NCBI GenBank assembly: GCA_035536815.1
Contig: DATLNJ010000130.1
Location: forward strand, 1-64,000
Direction: 5' to 3'
Length of the DNA: 64,000 nt
From: BP-191 sp035536815
Lineage (GTDB): Bacteria; Actinomycetota; Actinomycetes; BP-191
The position numbers and the translations under genes were made by a program. A model generated the notes under the pieces. That model worked only from the letters and a program-made list of their open reading frames with translations, searched no databases and was not told where the DNA came from. This document shows positions 32,555 through 40,022 of this stretch, piece by piece. Position 1 is the stretch's first letter. Each line of letters opens with the position of its first letter.

Positions 32555-34212
32555 ATCACTCCCTTGTCGGCCGGCGTCTTGACCGGCACCTTCACCATAA
32601 CGGCCCGGTGAACCTCCGGCTTCACGTTGGGGTTCCCTTCCCAGACGGTGGCCCAGTGACCGTCGTCGTCACCGTAAGATTTCGGGTAGTAGTTCTCGCA
32701 GCTCGTGCGCTCCCAGTAGAAGCCGAAGCCGACCTGTACCGGCGCTCCCGATGCGACCGAGACGTTCTCGCCCGAGGTCGTACAACCTTGGGACCCGCCG
32801 TACTGCGCACTCGGCTTGGCGACGGCGTTCCACGACTGGTTGGACGCCCCCCGGGGGCCTGGGACCGCCTCGACCCACATCCGTTCCATGTCGCGGTACC
32901 CGACCGACTTGCCGCTGGAGTCCAGGTGAAGCTGCCAGTAGTTGTGGCTGCTGTCGTTGTCCTTGTCCTGGCCGTCGATCCGCCAGCAGACGATTCGCCA
33001 GAACGCCTCGGTGCTGACCTTGTAGCAGTCCCCGCCGCGCCTGCTCCAACTCGCCGAACTGCCGTTGTTGTCGTCGCGGGCACCGTCCGGCAGGTTGGGG
33101 TTGGCCATGATCTCGCTCGGACCTGGCGGCGCGGCGGCGGCAAACGGCACAACCTCGGTCACAATCGCCGACAGTTCCAGGTCGTTCAGGTCCGACAGGC
33201 CAACCTCCCCCAGCAGCGCATCGACCTGGGCAGTCGCGAGGCGCTGAATCTCGTTCGCCAGCCCGAGCGGGTCGATCGGCGGCAGCGGCGGAACCGAGTC
33301 GAGCAGCGCCTGGATCTTGGCTACAACGACGTTCGGGTCGCTCGGCACCTGGTCGAGGAGCGCGTACACCTTGCTGAGCAGGTTCATCGACTCGACGACG
33401 TCGAGCGCGTACTGCGCCATCCCGTCCAGCGCCCTAACGGCGATGTCCGCGATGTTCAGCACCGCCTGCACCAGTGCGTCAGTGGTCGGGAGGGTGTTGA
33501 GCAGCTCGACGGCCTTGGCGATGGCGAAGCCGGCCTGTCGCAGCGCCTCGATCACCAGCGGGTCGAGAACGGCCCTGATCTGCGCCACGAGGAGGTCCGG
33601 GCTGGGGATCGTCGGATTGACGTTGTCGTCAATGATCTTGTTGATGGTGGCGACGAGCGCCCAGACATCGACCTTCGGAATCTTGTTCGGGTCGATCGAC
33701 TGCCAGATGTCATCGTTCAGCAGCTCGACGTAGGGCAGGTCGATACCGCCCCCGCCACCGATGTTCTGCACCGCGGGCGCCAGCAGCCGCTCCAGCACGA
33801 CGGCCGGGTCCACCGGCTGCGCGCCCTCCGGCGTCCGCTCGAGCAGATCGGGGTTCGGCCGTACCGTCATGTTCTCCGGCGTGACGGTAACGAAGGTGGT
33901 GAAGCCCTCGACGGTCGGCACCCGGTAGGCGGCGACCTTGGCCGGGTCATAGGTCACGCCGCGCTCGGTCAGGGCCTGCTGGAGCGAGGCGATCTGGGCC
34001 GTCACCTCTGGGTTGGCCTCCGACAGCCGCCACTCCGGGTGGTTGGCGAGCGTGTCGTAAGCCGTCGCCGTAACGTGAGCCTGCGAAGCGACTGGGGCGC
34101 TGAACGCCAGCGGCGCAATCACGGCGCTGGCGGTGATGGCAGCGACCGTGCTGGTTCGGCGCAGTCGCTGCTGTCGGTTTGCCACCTGGCGGTGGCGTCC
34201 TCGGTAATGCAT
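32521..34212 (-). CDS. Large secreted protein
   Basis: A 563-residue protein with a long-N-region signal peptide (RRTSTVAAITASAVIAPLAF). Residues about 100-370 are rich in short amphipathic helices (VLERLLAPAVQNI, LVAQIRAVLDPLVIEALRQA, VVAKIQALLDSVPPLPPIDP) and may form a helical solenoid. The C-terminal 190 residues are Trp/Tyr-rich with paired cysteines (GGDCYKV, RIVCWRI, QGCTTSG, TSCENYY), suggesting a beta-sheet binding domain. ATG 34212 is chosen because the GGGAGGG site lies inside the longer frame. Family not recognised; a surface or mating-contact role is only a guess. Confidence 0.65.
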   Translation of the reverse strand: MHYRGRHRQVANRQQRLRRTSTVAAITASAVIAPLAFSAPVASQAHVTATAYDTLANHPEWRLSEANPEVTAQIASLQQALTERGVTYDPAKVAAYRVPTVEGFTTFVTVTPENMTVRPNPDLLERTPEGAQPVDPAVVLERLLAPAVQNIGGGGGIDLPYVELLNDDIWQSIDPNKIPKVDVWALVATINKIIDDNVNPTIPSPDLLVAQIRAVLDPLVIEALRQAGFAIAKAVELLNTLPTTDALVQAVLNIADIAVRALDGMAQYALDVVESMNLLSKVYALLDQVPSDPNVVVAKIQALLDSVPPLPPIDPLGLANEIQRLATAQVDALLGEVGLSDLNDLELSAIVTEVVPFAAAAPPGPSEIMANPNLPDGARDDNNGSSASWSRRGGDCYKVSTEAFWRIVCWRIDGQDKDNDSSHNYWQLHLDSSGKSVGYRDMERMWVEAVPGPRGASNQSWNAVAKPSAQYGGSQGCTTSGENVSVASGAPVQVGFGFYWERTSCENYYPKSYGDDDGHWATVWEGNPNVKPEVHRAVMVKVPVKTPADKGVMWEFLTGQRTD

Positions 34213-34385
34213 GACGTTCCCTCCCTTACTCATCCCCCGGTGGCACCGTGCCCCCGTGGCCTTGCGGTGGTGCCGAGCAACACCACCGCGCCCGCCATGA
34301 GGAGGCGACGAGCGCGGTGGCCGTCTTTCTAGGTGAGCAGGTAACGCCTCCCCCCGAACAACTGACTGCTCCTCTAGATCTAGAA

Positions 34386-34426
34386 CCGGGCCGATCCCCT
34401 TCCCCTACTAAAGGGGACCGACCCGG
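34386..34426 (-). terminator. Strong hairpin after the sigma-factor operon
   Basis: CCGGGCCGATCCCCTT pairs with AAGGGGACCGACCCGG (16-bp stem, two G-U or mismatch positions, 9-nt loop). It begins four bases after the stop of the secreted protein gene at 34430. Placement makes it the likely end of the sigma-factor operon. The remaining DNA up to 34212 should hold the promoter of the large secreted protein. Confidence 0.7.
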
Positions 34427-34429
34427 GGC

Positions 34430-34891
34430 TTAGGGTGTCGGCGGAATTCCGGTGCAGACGCCAGCCAGCCAACCAATCGGGAAGCCGGGCGCCCAGGTGA
34501 CGAGAGCGGTGCAGTAGCCAGTTACGTCACCGCCGACGCCGATATAGGACAGCGTCGCTTCAGCGGTACCGGCCGGGTTGCCGTTGGTAGGGATGGTGTG
34601 GCAGGTCTTCGGATAGGTGATGCCGCTTCGCTCGTTGGTCCACACGGTCGTCGTACCAACCACCCGGAACACCCACCGGCCAACAATTGGCGTGCCGTCG
34701 TCCACCGTCCCCTGAGCGCAGATGGCGACGCTAGTGGCGGTTCTGGAGGATTCGCCCATATCACTTACCGCGAACAACGCGAGTCCGACGTTTCCCGGAT
34801 CGGCCGAGACTGGCCCAGCTGGAACCACGACCGCGATAGCAACCGCTGGTAGGAGCACAGCGGCAGCGTGCAGCCTGGAGACAAGCGTCAT
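34430..34891 (-). CDS. Secreted protein co-translated with ECF sigma factor
   Basis: A 153-residue protein with a signal peptide (RLHAAAVLLPAVAIAVVVPA, VSADP cleavage) and a small beta-rich mature domain with four cysteines (VAICAQ, KTCHTI, GYCTAL, AGVCTG). Its ATG overlaps the sigma factor stop (ATGA), so it is made with the sigma factor. It may be an extracytoplasmic partner of the sigma factor's outer domain. Family not recognised. Confidence 0.65.
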   Translation of the reverse strand: MTLVSRLHAAAVLLPAVAIAVVVPAGPVSADPGNVGLALFAVSDMGESSRTATSVAICAQGTVDDGTPIVGRWVFRVVGTTTVWTNERSGITYPKTCHTIPTNGNPAGTAEATLSYIGVGGDVTGYCTALVTWAPGFPIGWLAGVCTGIPPTP

Positions 34892-36018
34892 GGTAGGGGT
34901 CCCTTCGGTGGCTCCTCGGACATAGGAGCGGAAGGCTTCGACTTCCGTGCCACCGGGTGGTGCTCCTGCCTGGGCGGGTGGACGTAGTAGTCGTCCGGCT
35001 CGCTGGTGCGGCACTCCAGCTCGTCGTTGTCCGGGATTGCCCAGCAGAGCGGTGTAACGCGTTGCGACCCCCGGATACCGACACGGTGTACGCGCAGTTG
35101 ATCGCCCGGCTGCACGGCGTTCTCGTCGGTGCTGACGCACGCCGGCCCGGCGCAGGCTTCGACGCTAGGCAGGTTGCCGACCAGGCCGTCGTTGGGAACG
35201 CCGAGGCGCGGGACAGAACGCTGCGCCGCCGGAGAGGCAGCGGCAGCAGCGGCTGGGGGTTGCCCCGCGCCTCGGCTCGGCCCGGGCGACCGCACAGACC
35301 CATCGCGGTGTCCGTCCGCGATGATGCGGTGCACCGGGACGTTCGTGAACTCCGCCAGCCCGAGCCGTGGAACGGGTGCGGCTAAGACTGCAACCACGGA
35401 GAGGACGGCGACGCCGGCTACGGCAACGAGTGGCGGCGTGGCAGCGGGTGCGCGCCGCATCGACGCCAGCGCGGCGATCAGCAGCAGGTACGGTGGCGTC
35501 TTCTCGCGCTCCTCCTGCATCCGGCGCAGTCGTTCGTGCGCCTGCCGCAGCCGCGACTGAACTCCACCGACCGTGATGCCCGCGGCTTCGGCAATCTCGG
35601 CGTGCGTCGAGTCGAAGAGGTACCTCATCAGGAAGACGCGCCGCTCCAGTTCGGGCAGCCGGTCGAGGTCTGCCATCGCATCGAGCCAGACCATCCGCGC
35701 TGCCACGGTGTCCACCGCCACATCAGCGCCGGAGAGCTGAAAGGCGGCGACCTCACGATCGGCTGCCCGTTCGGCGCTACGGCGCTCGTTCGAGGCCTCG
35801 TTGCGGCAGGCCTCACACATATAGGTGAACCACGACTTGCCCTGCTTGGGCGCCAAGCCGTTCTTGAGCACCCGCTCGGTGACCTTCGATAGCACATCCT
35901 CGGCACCGTGCTCGTCCAAGCCGGTGAGCGAGCAGATCACGCGCAGCAGTTGCTCGCGCTGGTGGATCACCGCTGACGAAACGTCCTGCGCGTGAGCATC
36001 GAAGGGACGGGTCGGCAT
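34888..36018 (-). CDS. ECF sigma factor with membrane-anchored C-terminal extension
   Basis: The 376-residue protein has sigma region 2 at about 15-90 (QLLRVICSLTGLDEHGAEDV) and region 4 at about 118-168 (LPELERRVFLMRYLFDSTHA, EIAEAAGITVGGVQSRLRQA). A transmembrane helix at about 196-214 and a 160-residue extracytoplasmic tail with cysteines follow. Normal ECF factors end after region 4. The layout puts the sensing domain and the sigma factor in one chain, so release by proteolysis or direct signalling is possible. The ATG at 36018 has GGGGGAA upstream. The operon continues into the secreted protein gene. Confidence 0.8.
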   Translation of the reverse strand: MPTRPFDAHAQDVSSAVIHQREQLLRVICSLTGLDEHGAEDVLSKVTERVLKNGLAPKQGKSWFTYMCEACRNEASNERRSAERAADREVAAFQLSGADVAVDTVAARMVWLDAMADLDRLPELERRVFLMRYLFDSTHAEIAEAAGITVGGVQSRLRQAHERLRRMQEEREKTPPYLLLIAALASMRRAPAATPPLVAVAGVAVLSVVAVLAAPVPRLGLAEFTNVPVHRIIADGHRDGSVRSPGPSRGAGQPPAAAAAASPAAQRSVPRLGVPNDGLVGNLPSVEACAGPACVSTDENAVQPGDQLRVHRVGIRGSQRVTPLCWAIPDNDELECRTSEPDDYYVHPPRQEHHPVARKSKPSAPMSEEPPKGPLP

Positions 36019-36298
36019 GGCGAGGGGTTCCCCCGAACAACCTGGTAGGGACAGGTGGGTAGTGCCTTCACCTACATAGACACCGCCGCTCGGCACTTCT
36101 GGACCTCGCGGGTCGAACTTTTTTGCGAGTCGCCAGGCTCCGGCGTTCACTACCGTGCCGCATGCGCCAAGTTGCTAATCCTGCGCTTGCAGCGTGAACC
36201 GTGTCGGCTGGCACGCCGACCGCTCCAACCTGACACCGTACGGCGAGGGAGCTCACGGCGTAGTCCAGCTCAGCCACGAGCCTGGGCAAACAGCCAAC

Positions 36299-36314
36299 AA
36301 CGTCGCGAGACGTT
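36299..36314. promoter_or_regulatory. Palindrome upstream of the sigma-factor gene
   Basis: AACGTC-GCGA-GACGTT is a perfect 6-bp inverted repeat in the 326-nt gap between the ECF sigma gene and the XRE gene stop. It lies about 285 nt upstream of the sigma start and could be an operator or part of a terminator for the XRE gene. No other gene or clear promoter is seen in this gap. Confidence 0.4.
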
Positions 36315-36344
36315 CAGTTTGGCTCGGACGACGCGGCCAGGAGA

Positions 36345-36623
36345 CTACGCTCGCGCCCGCCCCGGTCGTGCAGCGCCTCCCCCGTCGCTGCGCGCCGGGG
36401 CACTCCCATGTGCTGGCCGCAGTAGATCCAGCGGATCGACGTCGATCCAGCCGGCGATGCGCTCGACAGCCTTGAGGGTCAGGTTGCGCTCGCCACGTTC
36501 GATGCCACCCATGTAGGTGCGGTGCACATGCACCAAGTCGGCGAAGGCTTCCTGGCTGAGGCCACGCTCCTGCCGGTAACGCCGGAGGTTCTCTCCGAGC
36601 GTCCGCTGCAGGTCGCCTTCCAT
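36345..36623 (-). CDS. XRE-family transcriptional regulator
   Basis: A 92-residue protein with a Cro/C1-type HTH at residues 6-65: LGENLRRYRQERGLSQEAFA, DLVHVHRTYMGGIERGERNL, TLKAVERIAGWIDVDPLDLL. The C-terminus is a short basic, Ala/Gly/Arg-rich tail. It is divergent from a lipoprotein gene, and the gap between them contains a 34-bp palindrome near its start. It probably represses itself and the lipoprotein. Confidence 0.85.
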   Translation of the reverse strand: MEGDLQRTLGENLRRYRQERGLSQEAFADLVHVHRTYMGGIERGERNLTLKAVERIAGWIDVDPLDLLRPAHGSAPARSDGGGAARPGRARA

Positions 36624-36643
36624 GATCGGCGACGCTGTCAACC

Positions 36644-36677
36644 TGCTACTTGTAGGTCTACAGACCGATAAGTAGCA
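36644..36677. promoter_or_regulatory. 34-bp palindromic operator between XRE and lipoprotein genes
   Basis: Nested inverted repeats share one centre: TGCTACTT...AAGTAGCA outside and GGTCT...AGACC inside. Only the six positions between the arms and the two central bases break symmetry. It lies 21 nt before the XRE start and 41 nt before the lipoprotein start, an ideal place for the XRE dimer to control both promoters. Confidence 0.7.
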
Positions 36678-36717
36678 TCGCCGGTCACGCGTCACGGTGG
36701 CGCGGGACGGGGAGACG

Positions 36718-37602
36718 ATGGCTACCGGACACGCATCGGCGGCATGCCGTCCGTCACGTCTGATCGGGCGCGGAGTTCTCGCGCTGGCGCTACTCGCGGT
36801 CTCAGCGTGCGGTGATGACGGGGCAGGCGAAGCGCCCGACGCGGCCTCACCCACGACGAACGCTCCCCTCTCATCGCCGGCCTCCGTCCCGCCACTAGCG
36901 ACGTACGCGCCGAAGGGCACGACCGAAGTCGCTTTCAACAGCAGCTTCGAGACCGCGAGCGGGTACCGATACGGCTTGAAGGTCGACCTGACGCTGTTGC
37001 CGCCCGAGAAGGACGTCCTGAACTCGAAGCCAGGCTTCGCCTCTATCGTGCGCGAGTACGACCCCTCATCCACGTGGTCGCTCACCAACGAGCTGCCCGA
37101 TCGCACCAGCCGCTACAACGCGGTGCCCGGCGTGACCGACTTCGGCGTCTGGGGCGTCTTCAGCGTGAAGCGCCCGATCTGCAAGGCGATCAAGCCGAAG
37201 CCGCGGTTTTACCTCACCTTCAAGGGCGCCGTCGGCAAGGGATGTGCGCTGCTGCTCGGCTACTTCAACAGCGAGCCGGCACAGTCGGTCGTGTTGGCAC
37301 CGGGTCAGGAGACGAGCGGCGGCTTCACGGTCTTCGGCCGCGTCCGGCACTGGTACCTGGCCAACGTTCCTGAAGGGATCGTGGACGCCGCGGTCACCGA
37401 CCTAGCTGCTGGCCCTGATGCGACGGCGGTGCTTCTCGAGAACGCCTTGAACCCGACGGGATGGCAGACGCCGTTCCTCGACGGCTTCGACGACAGCGCT
37501 TGCCTGGTCGAGTCCACGGGAGGTATCGGCGGGACCACGCTGCTGCTCTTCGGGTACGTGGGGACTAGCGGTGTCGTGGCCGCTCAGGAGCGATGCGGGT
37601 AA
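36718..37602 (+). CDS. Lipoprotein, unknown
   Basis: A 294-residue protein with a lipoprotein signal peptide: basic start, hydrophobic VLALALLAVSAC, and the lipobox Cys followed by GDDG. A Ser/Pro/Thr-rich linker leads to an extracytoplasmic beta-rich domain with cysteines (RPICKAI, GKGCALL, DSACLVE, QERCG). Family not recognised. GGGGAG before ATG 36718 favours this start over the GTG at 36697. It is divergent from the XRE regulator. Confidence 0.75.
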   Translation: MATGHASAACRPSRLIGRGVLALALLAVSACGDDGAGEAPDAASPTTNAPLSSPASVPPLATYAPKGTTEVAFNSSFETASGYRYGLKVDLTLLPPEKDVLNSKPGFASIVREYDPSSTWSLTNELPDRTSRYNAVPGVTDFGVWGVFSVKRPICKAIKPKPRFYLTFKGAVGKGCALLLGYFNSEPAQSVVLAPGQETSGGFTVFGRVRHWYLANVPEGIVDAAVTDLAAGPDATAVLLENALNPTGWQTPFLDGFDDSACLVESTGGIGGTTLLLFGYVGTSGVVAAQERCG

Positions 37603-37646
37603 CCGCCTCTGCGAACTCCAGCGCCGACGATCGATCCTCCGAGCTC

Positions 37647-38552
37647 TTACGTCTGACGACGAGGCGCGTCCGCGGCTTCGGGCGTAGTGACCTCCTCCAT
37701 TTCTACGATCATAGGCAGTTCTGGCGCCGCACGCCGTGCGCGCTCGTATTCCGAGTGCTTCCGTCTAGCTTCATCATCCCAGCGTCGATGCGCAGCCTGA
37801 GGAGAAACGTCAGCCGCGCGTCCGATCAAGTTCCAAGAGCAACCGGCTTCCCGGGCGCGCATTACCGCTGCGTTGAGTTGGGCGCGTACTCGGTCGGACC
37901 GAACTTTCAAGAGGGCAATCTCCCCCAACTCGCGCGCACATGGCCTATCCGCCTCATCAAGTTGATCGATAAACTCGGCGACTTCGGTCGGCGCTGATGA
38001 GCTGAACTCCTCTTCCGTCAGCTCTTCCAAACGCACGTAGAGTCGACTGACTGCGCGAGATAGCGTTCTGTCGTGTCGTATTGTGGGGCTCGGTGTATCA
38101 CTTTCCATAATTGCGGGTTGAGACGCTCTGATTATCTCATTTCCCTCTGGTTTGTCAAATGTCGGGACGAGTTGTCGCATCAGGTCGTCCGCAGACGGGG
38201 GGTTGTCGGCCCTCAATATTGCACGGAACTCGGGTACGGTGAAATCCATGAATGTCGAGAGTAGAGACGACGCGTGGTGCGCGCCTAGAATGAGAGCGAC
38301 GCGATACTGCCAGTTGCGACGCGCATCAAGCGCCCACGCTTCGTCGGGAACTTCAATCAGCAGGACACCGCCATGGGGGTCTTTGTAATCCCATTCGATG
38401 CCCCGGATGCCGAGGTGCTTTTGCGCCGCTCTCTCCATCAACTGCCGGTATCGCGTGTTAATCCGCCAGCCGCATCTGAACGAGTACCGAAACGGTTTGG
38501 TCAGGGCGTCGTCTTGCGCCGCCCCTCGTTCAGGTCCCCTCTGGTCTTCCAC
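37647..38552 (-). CDS. Hypothetical protein with C-terminal HTH-like helix
   Basis: A 301-residue protein. The N-terminal half is a mixed domain of unknown type (FRCGWRINTRYRQLMERAAQ, GGVLLIEVPDEAWALDARRN). The C-terminal third is helical and ends with VMRAREAGCSWNLIGRAADV then SPQAAHRRWDDEARRK, which resembles the small actinobacterial HTH that begins ARxxGxSWxxIGxALG. It may bind DNA. The start is a GTG at 38552. Codon use is less GC-rich than in the chromosome, fitting element cargo. Confidence 0.6.
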   Translation of the reverse strand: MEDQRGPERGAAQDDALTKPFRYSFRCGWRINTRYRQLMERAAQKHLGIRGIEWDYKDPHGGVLLIEVPDEAWALDARRNWQYRVALILGAHHASSLLSTFMDFTVPEFRAILRADNPPSADDLMRQLVPTFDKPEGNEIIRASQPAIMESDTPSPTIRHDRTLSRAVSRLYVRLEELTEEEFSSSAPTEVAEFIDQLDEADRPCARELGEIALLKVRSDRVRAQLNAAVMRAREAGCSWNLIGRAADVSPQAAHRRWDDEARRKHSEYERARRAAPELPMIVEMEEVTTPEAADAPRRQT

Positions 38553-38646
38553 GGCGCCAGCGTACCGACTCCAACCGCCGGGGTGGTTGACGCCAGGACC
38601 TGGACCCTGACATCTTGTCGTTGTGCATCACCAAACGACACCATCC

Positions 38647-38817
38647 ATGGCTCACGATGCCGACCGGCTTCGCCGCCGCTACGAGTGGACGTGCGCGTGC
38701 GGCCGCTCTTTCGGCCTCCACGAGGTCCGTTGCCATACCTGCGAGCCGTACATCTTCCCTGCGGGCACCTGGGCGTGTCCGCGCCGCGTTGACCCTGGAG
38801 GAAGCCGACATGCCTAA
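38647..38817 (+). CDS. Possible 56-residue zinc-knuckle protein
   Basis: This short frame encodes WTCACGRSFGLHEVRCHTCE, a plausible CxC...CxxC zinc knuckle, and overlaps the next gene's start by 8 nt. There is no good ribosome site, so it may be spurious. Confidence 0.35.
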   Translation: MAHDADRLRRRYEWTCACGRSFGLHEVRCHTCEPYIFPAGTWACPRRVDPGGSRHA

Positions 38818-39172
38818 CCTGCCCACCACCCGCTACGTCACGACGCCTGCGGCGTTGATGTCGAACCCGTCCCTGCATGAACTCGTGTTGCGACGTCGCG
38901 TCGATCACGCCGTCCAGCAGATCGCGGCGCAGACGCGCGTGCGCGCCGCCGCTGTGCGCGCCGACGCCGCGGTGGCCGAGGCCAAGATCGCCGCCGCCGC
39001 GCACGTCACCAGGGAGGCCGCCGTCTCCGCGACCATGCTCCGCCACTACGCCGAGTCCCTGGCCGGCGGTGACGCCCTGCTGCGCGATGAGCTGCGCGGC
39101 TATGAGGCGCTCTTCCACGCTGGCGCCAGCCAGGCGCTCGCCGACTTGTTCACGACGTACCGGGACCGGTAA
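38810..39172 (+). CDS. Helical protein at the head of the transfer module
   Basis: A 120-residue Ala-rich helical protein (RRRVDHAVQQIAAQTRVRAA, AVAEAKIAAAAHVTREAAVS) likely to form a coiled coil. The ATG at 38810 has a GGAGGAAG site. It starts a run of small genes with ATGA-type overlaps or short gaps that leads to the coupling ATPase. Family not recognised. Confidence 0.65.
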   Translation: MPNLPTTRYVTTPAALMSNPSLHELVLRRRVDHAVQQIAAQTRVRAAAVRADAAVAEAKIAAAAHVTREAAVSATMLRHYAESLAGGDALLRDELRGYEALFHAGASQALADLFTTYRDR

Positions 39173-39182
39173 GGGGACGACG

Positions 39183-39410
39183 ATGTTCTTCCTGCTCGTG
39201 AGCGCCGCCGCGATGGTCATCGCCGCGGGGGCGGTGACGTACTTCTACGGCTACTGGAACTTCCCCGACGTCTCGGTCGGTCACGCGCCCTCCAAGAAGA
39301 TCGAGGGCGTCCACCGGTCGGCCGCCGAGGCCGAGGACGCGATCCACGACTTGACGGCGTCGACGTTCAAGGCCATGACCGACGCCGCCGTCCGGCGCCG
39401 CTCGCCGTGA
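39183..39410 (+). CDS. Small membrane protein of the transfer module
   Basis: A 75-residue protein with an N-terminal hydrophobic helix (FFLLVSAAAMVIAAGAVTYF) and a charged amphipathic C-terminal half (AAEAEDAIHDLTASTFKAMT). It lies 10 nt after the preceding gene and overlaps the next by a GTGA junction, so it is in the same operon. Function unknown. Confidence 0.65.
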   Translation: MFFLLVSAAAMVIAAGAVTYFYGYWNFPDVSVGHAPSKKIEGVHRSAAEAEDAIHDLTASTFKAMTDAAVRRRSP

Positions 39411-39595
39411 ACACCGACAGCCTCGCCGGCCACCTGCTGAAGGCCGCGCTGCTGCTGTTGTTGGCGGCCGTGTTGGTGCGCTGGGCGGTGTCGATCGTGT
39501 TGCCGGTCGTGCCGCACCTCCTCGCGTTCGCGGTGACGGCGGTCGTCGTCTCGGCGCTGTGGACGGTGCGCCGTTGGCGGCGCGAAAGGTGGTGA
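39407..39595 (+). CDS. Second small membrane protein of the transfer module
   Basis: A 62-residue protein with two hydrophobic helices (LLKAALLLLLAAVLVRWAVS and LPVVPHLLAFAVTAVVVSAL) and a basic RRWRRERW end. Its GTG overlaps the preceding stop. Pairs of tiny membrane proteins before a DNA-pump ATPase are common in actinobacterial elements (Spd-like), which is the likely context. Confidence 0.65.
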   Translation: MNTDSLAGHLLKAALLLLLAAVLVRWAVSIVLPVVPHLLAFAVTAVVVSALWTVRRWRRERW

Positions 39596-39624
39596 CGGCG
39601 TCCGAGCAGCCCCCGCCGCTGGTG

Positions 39625-39770
39625 TTGTAGGAATTACGTAGTTAAAGAAAAGTAAAGAACAGCGCCGTTAACTATTCCTTCGACAGAGGCGCGTTCCTCC
39701 GTCCTGCGCTGCACTATCACCCGCATTGGCGACTTGATCGGCTTGACTCACGCCGCTCCGACGGGGTGAG
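39625..39770. other. AT-rich segment with hairpin, oriT candidate
   Basis: Between the small membrane genes and the coupling-ATPase operon is a 217-nt gene-free gap. It has an unusually AT-rich patch (near 39630-39680, with repeated AAAGAA and a GTTAA...GTTAAC pair) and a hairpin CTCACGCC/GGGGTGAG at 39747-39770. Transfer origins often combine an AT-rich tract with hairpins next to mobilisation genes. This is a positional inference only. Confidence 0.4.
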
Positions 39771-39812
39771 CGAGCGACGCACCTTGATAAGCAGAAAGGA
39801 GGTTCCTTCACC

Positions 39813-40022
39813 ATGCACCAAGACAGACAGATCCGCGTCCGCGGCGAGCGCAAACGCGAGCCGGACGTCCGCAAGCTCTCCCGCGCGCTCCTCGCCCTCG
39901 CAATGGCCGAGGCCCGGGCCGAGCAAGAGGCCCAGGCGCAACTGCAAGAGCAAGAGCAAGACCCCCAGGAGCGTCGCGCTGGCGACAGCAAGCCCAACGA
40001 CCCGCCGAGGAGGTCGGCGTGA
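39813..40022 (+). CDS. Small charged protein upstream of the coupling ATPase
   Basis: A 69-residue protein. The basic start (RQIRVRGERKREPDVRKLSR) is followed by an Ala/Glu/Gln-rich helix (AQAQLQEQEQDPQE). An AAGGAGG site precedes the ATG, and its stop overlaps the ATPase GTG (GTGA), so the two are co-translated. It may be an accessory DNA-binding or ATPase-docking factor. Confidence 0.6.
   Translation: MHQDRQIRVRGERKREPDVRKLSRALLALAMAEARAEQEAQAQLQEQEQDPQERRAGDSKPNDPPRRSA

Noticed and set aside
37593..37997. Plus-strand frame at the end of the lipoprotein gene
   Set aside because: It is antisense to the better-supported HTH-containing protein at 37647-38552 and has no motif of its own.
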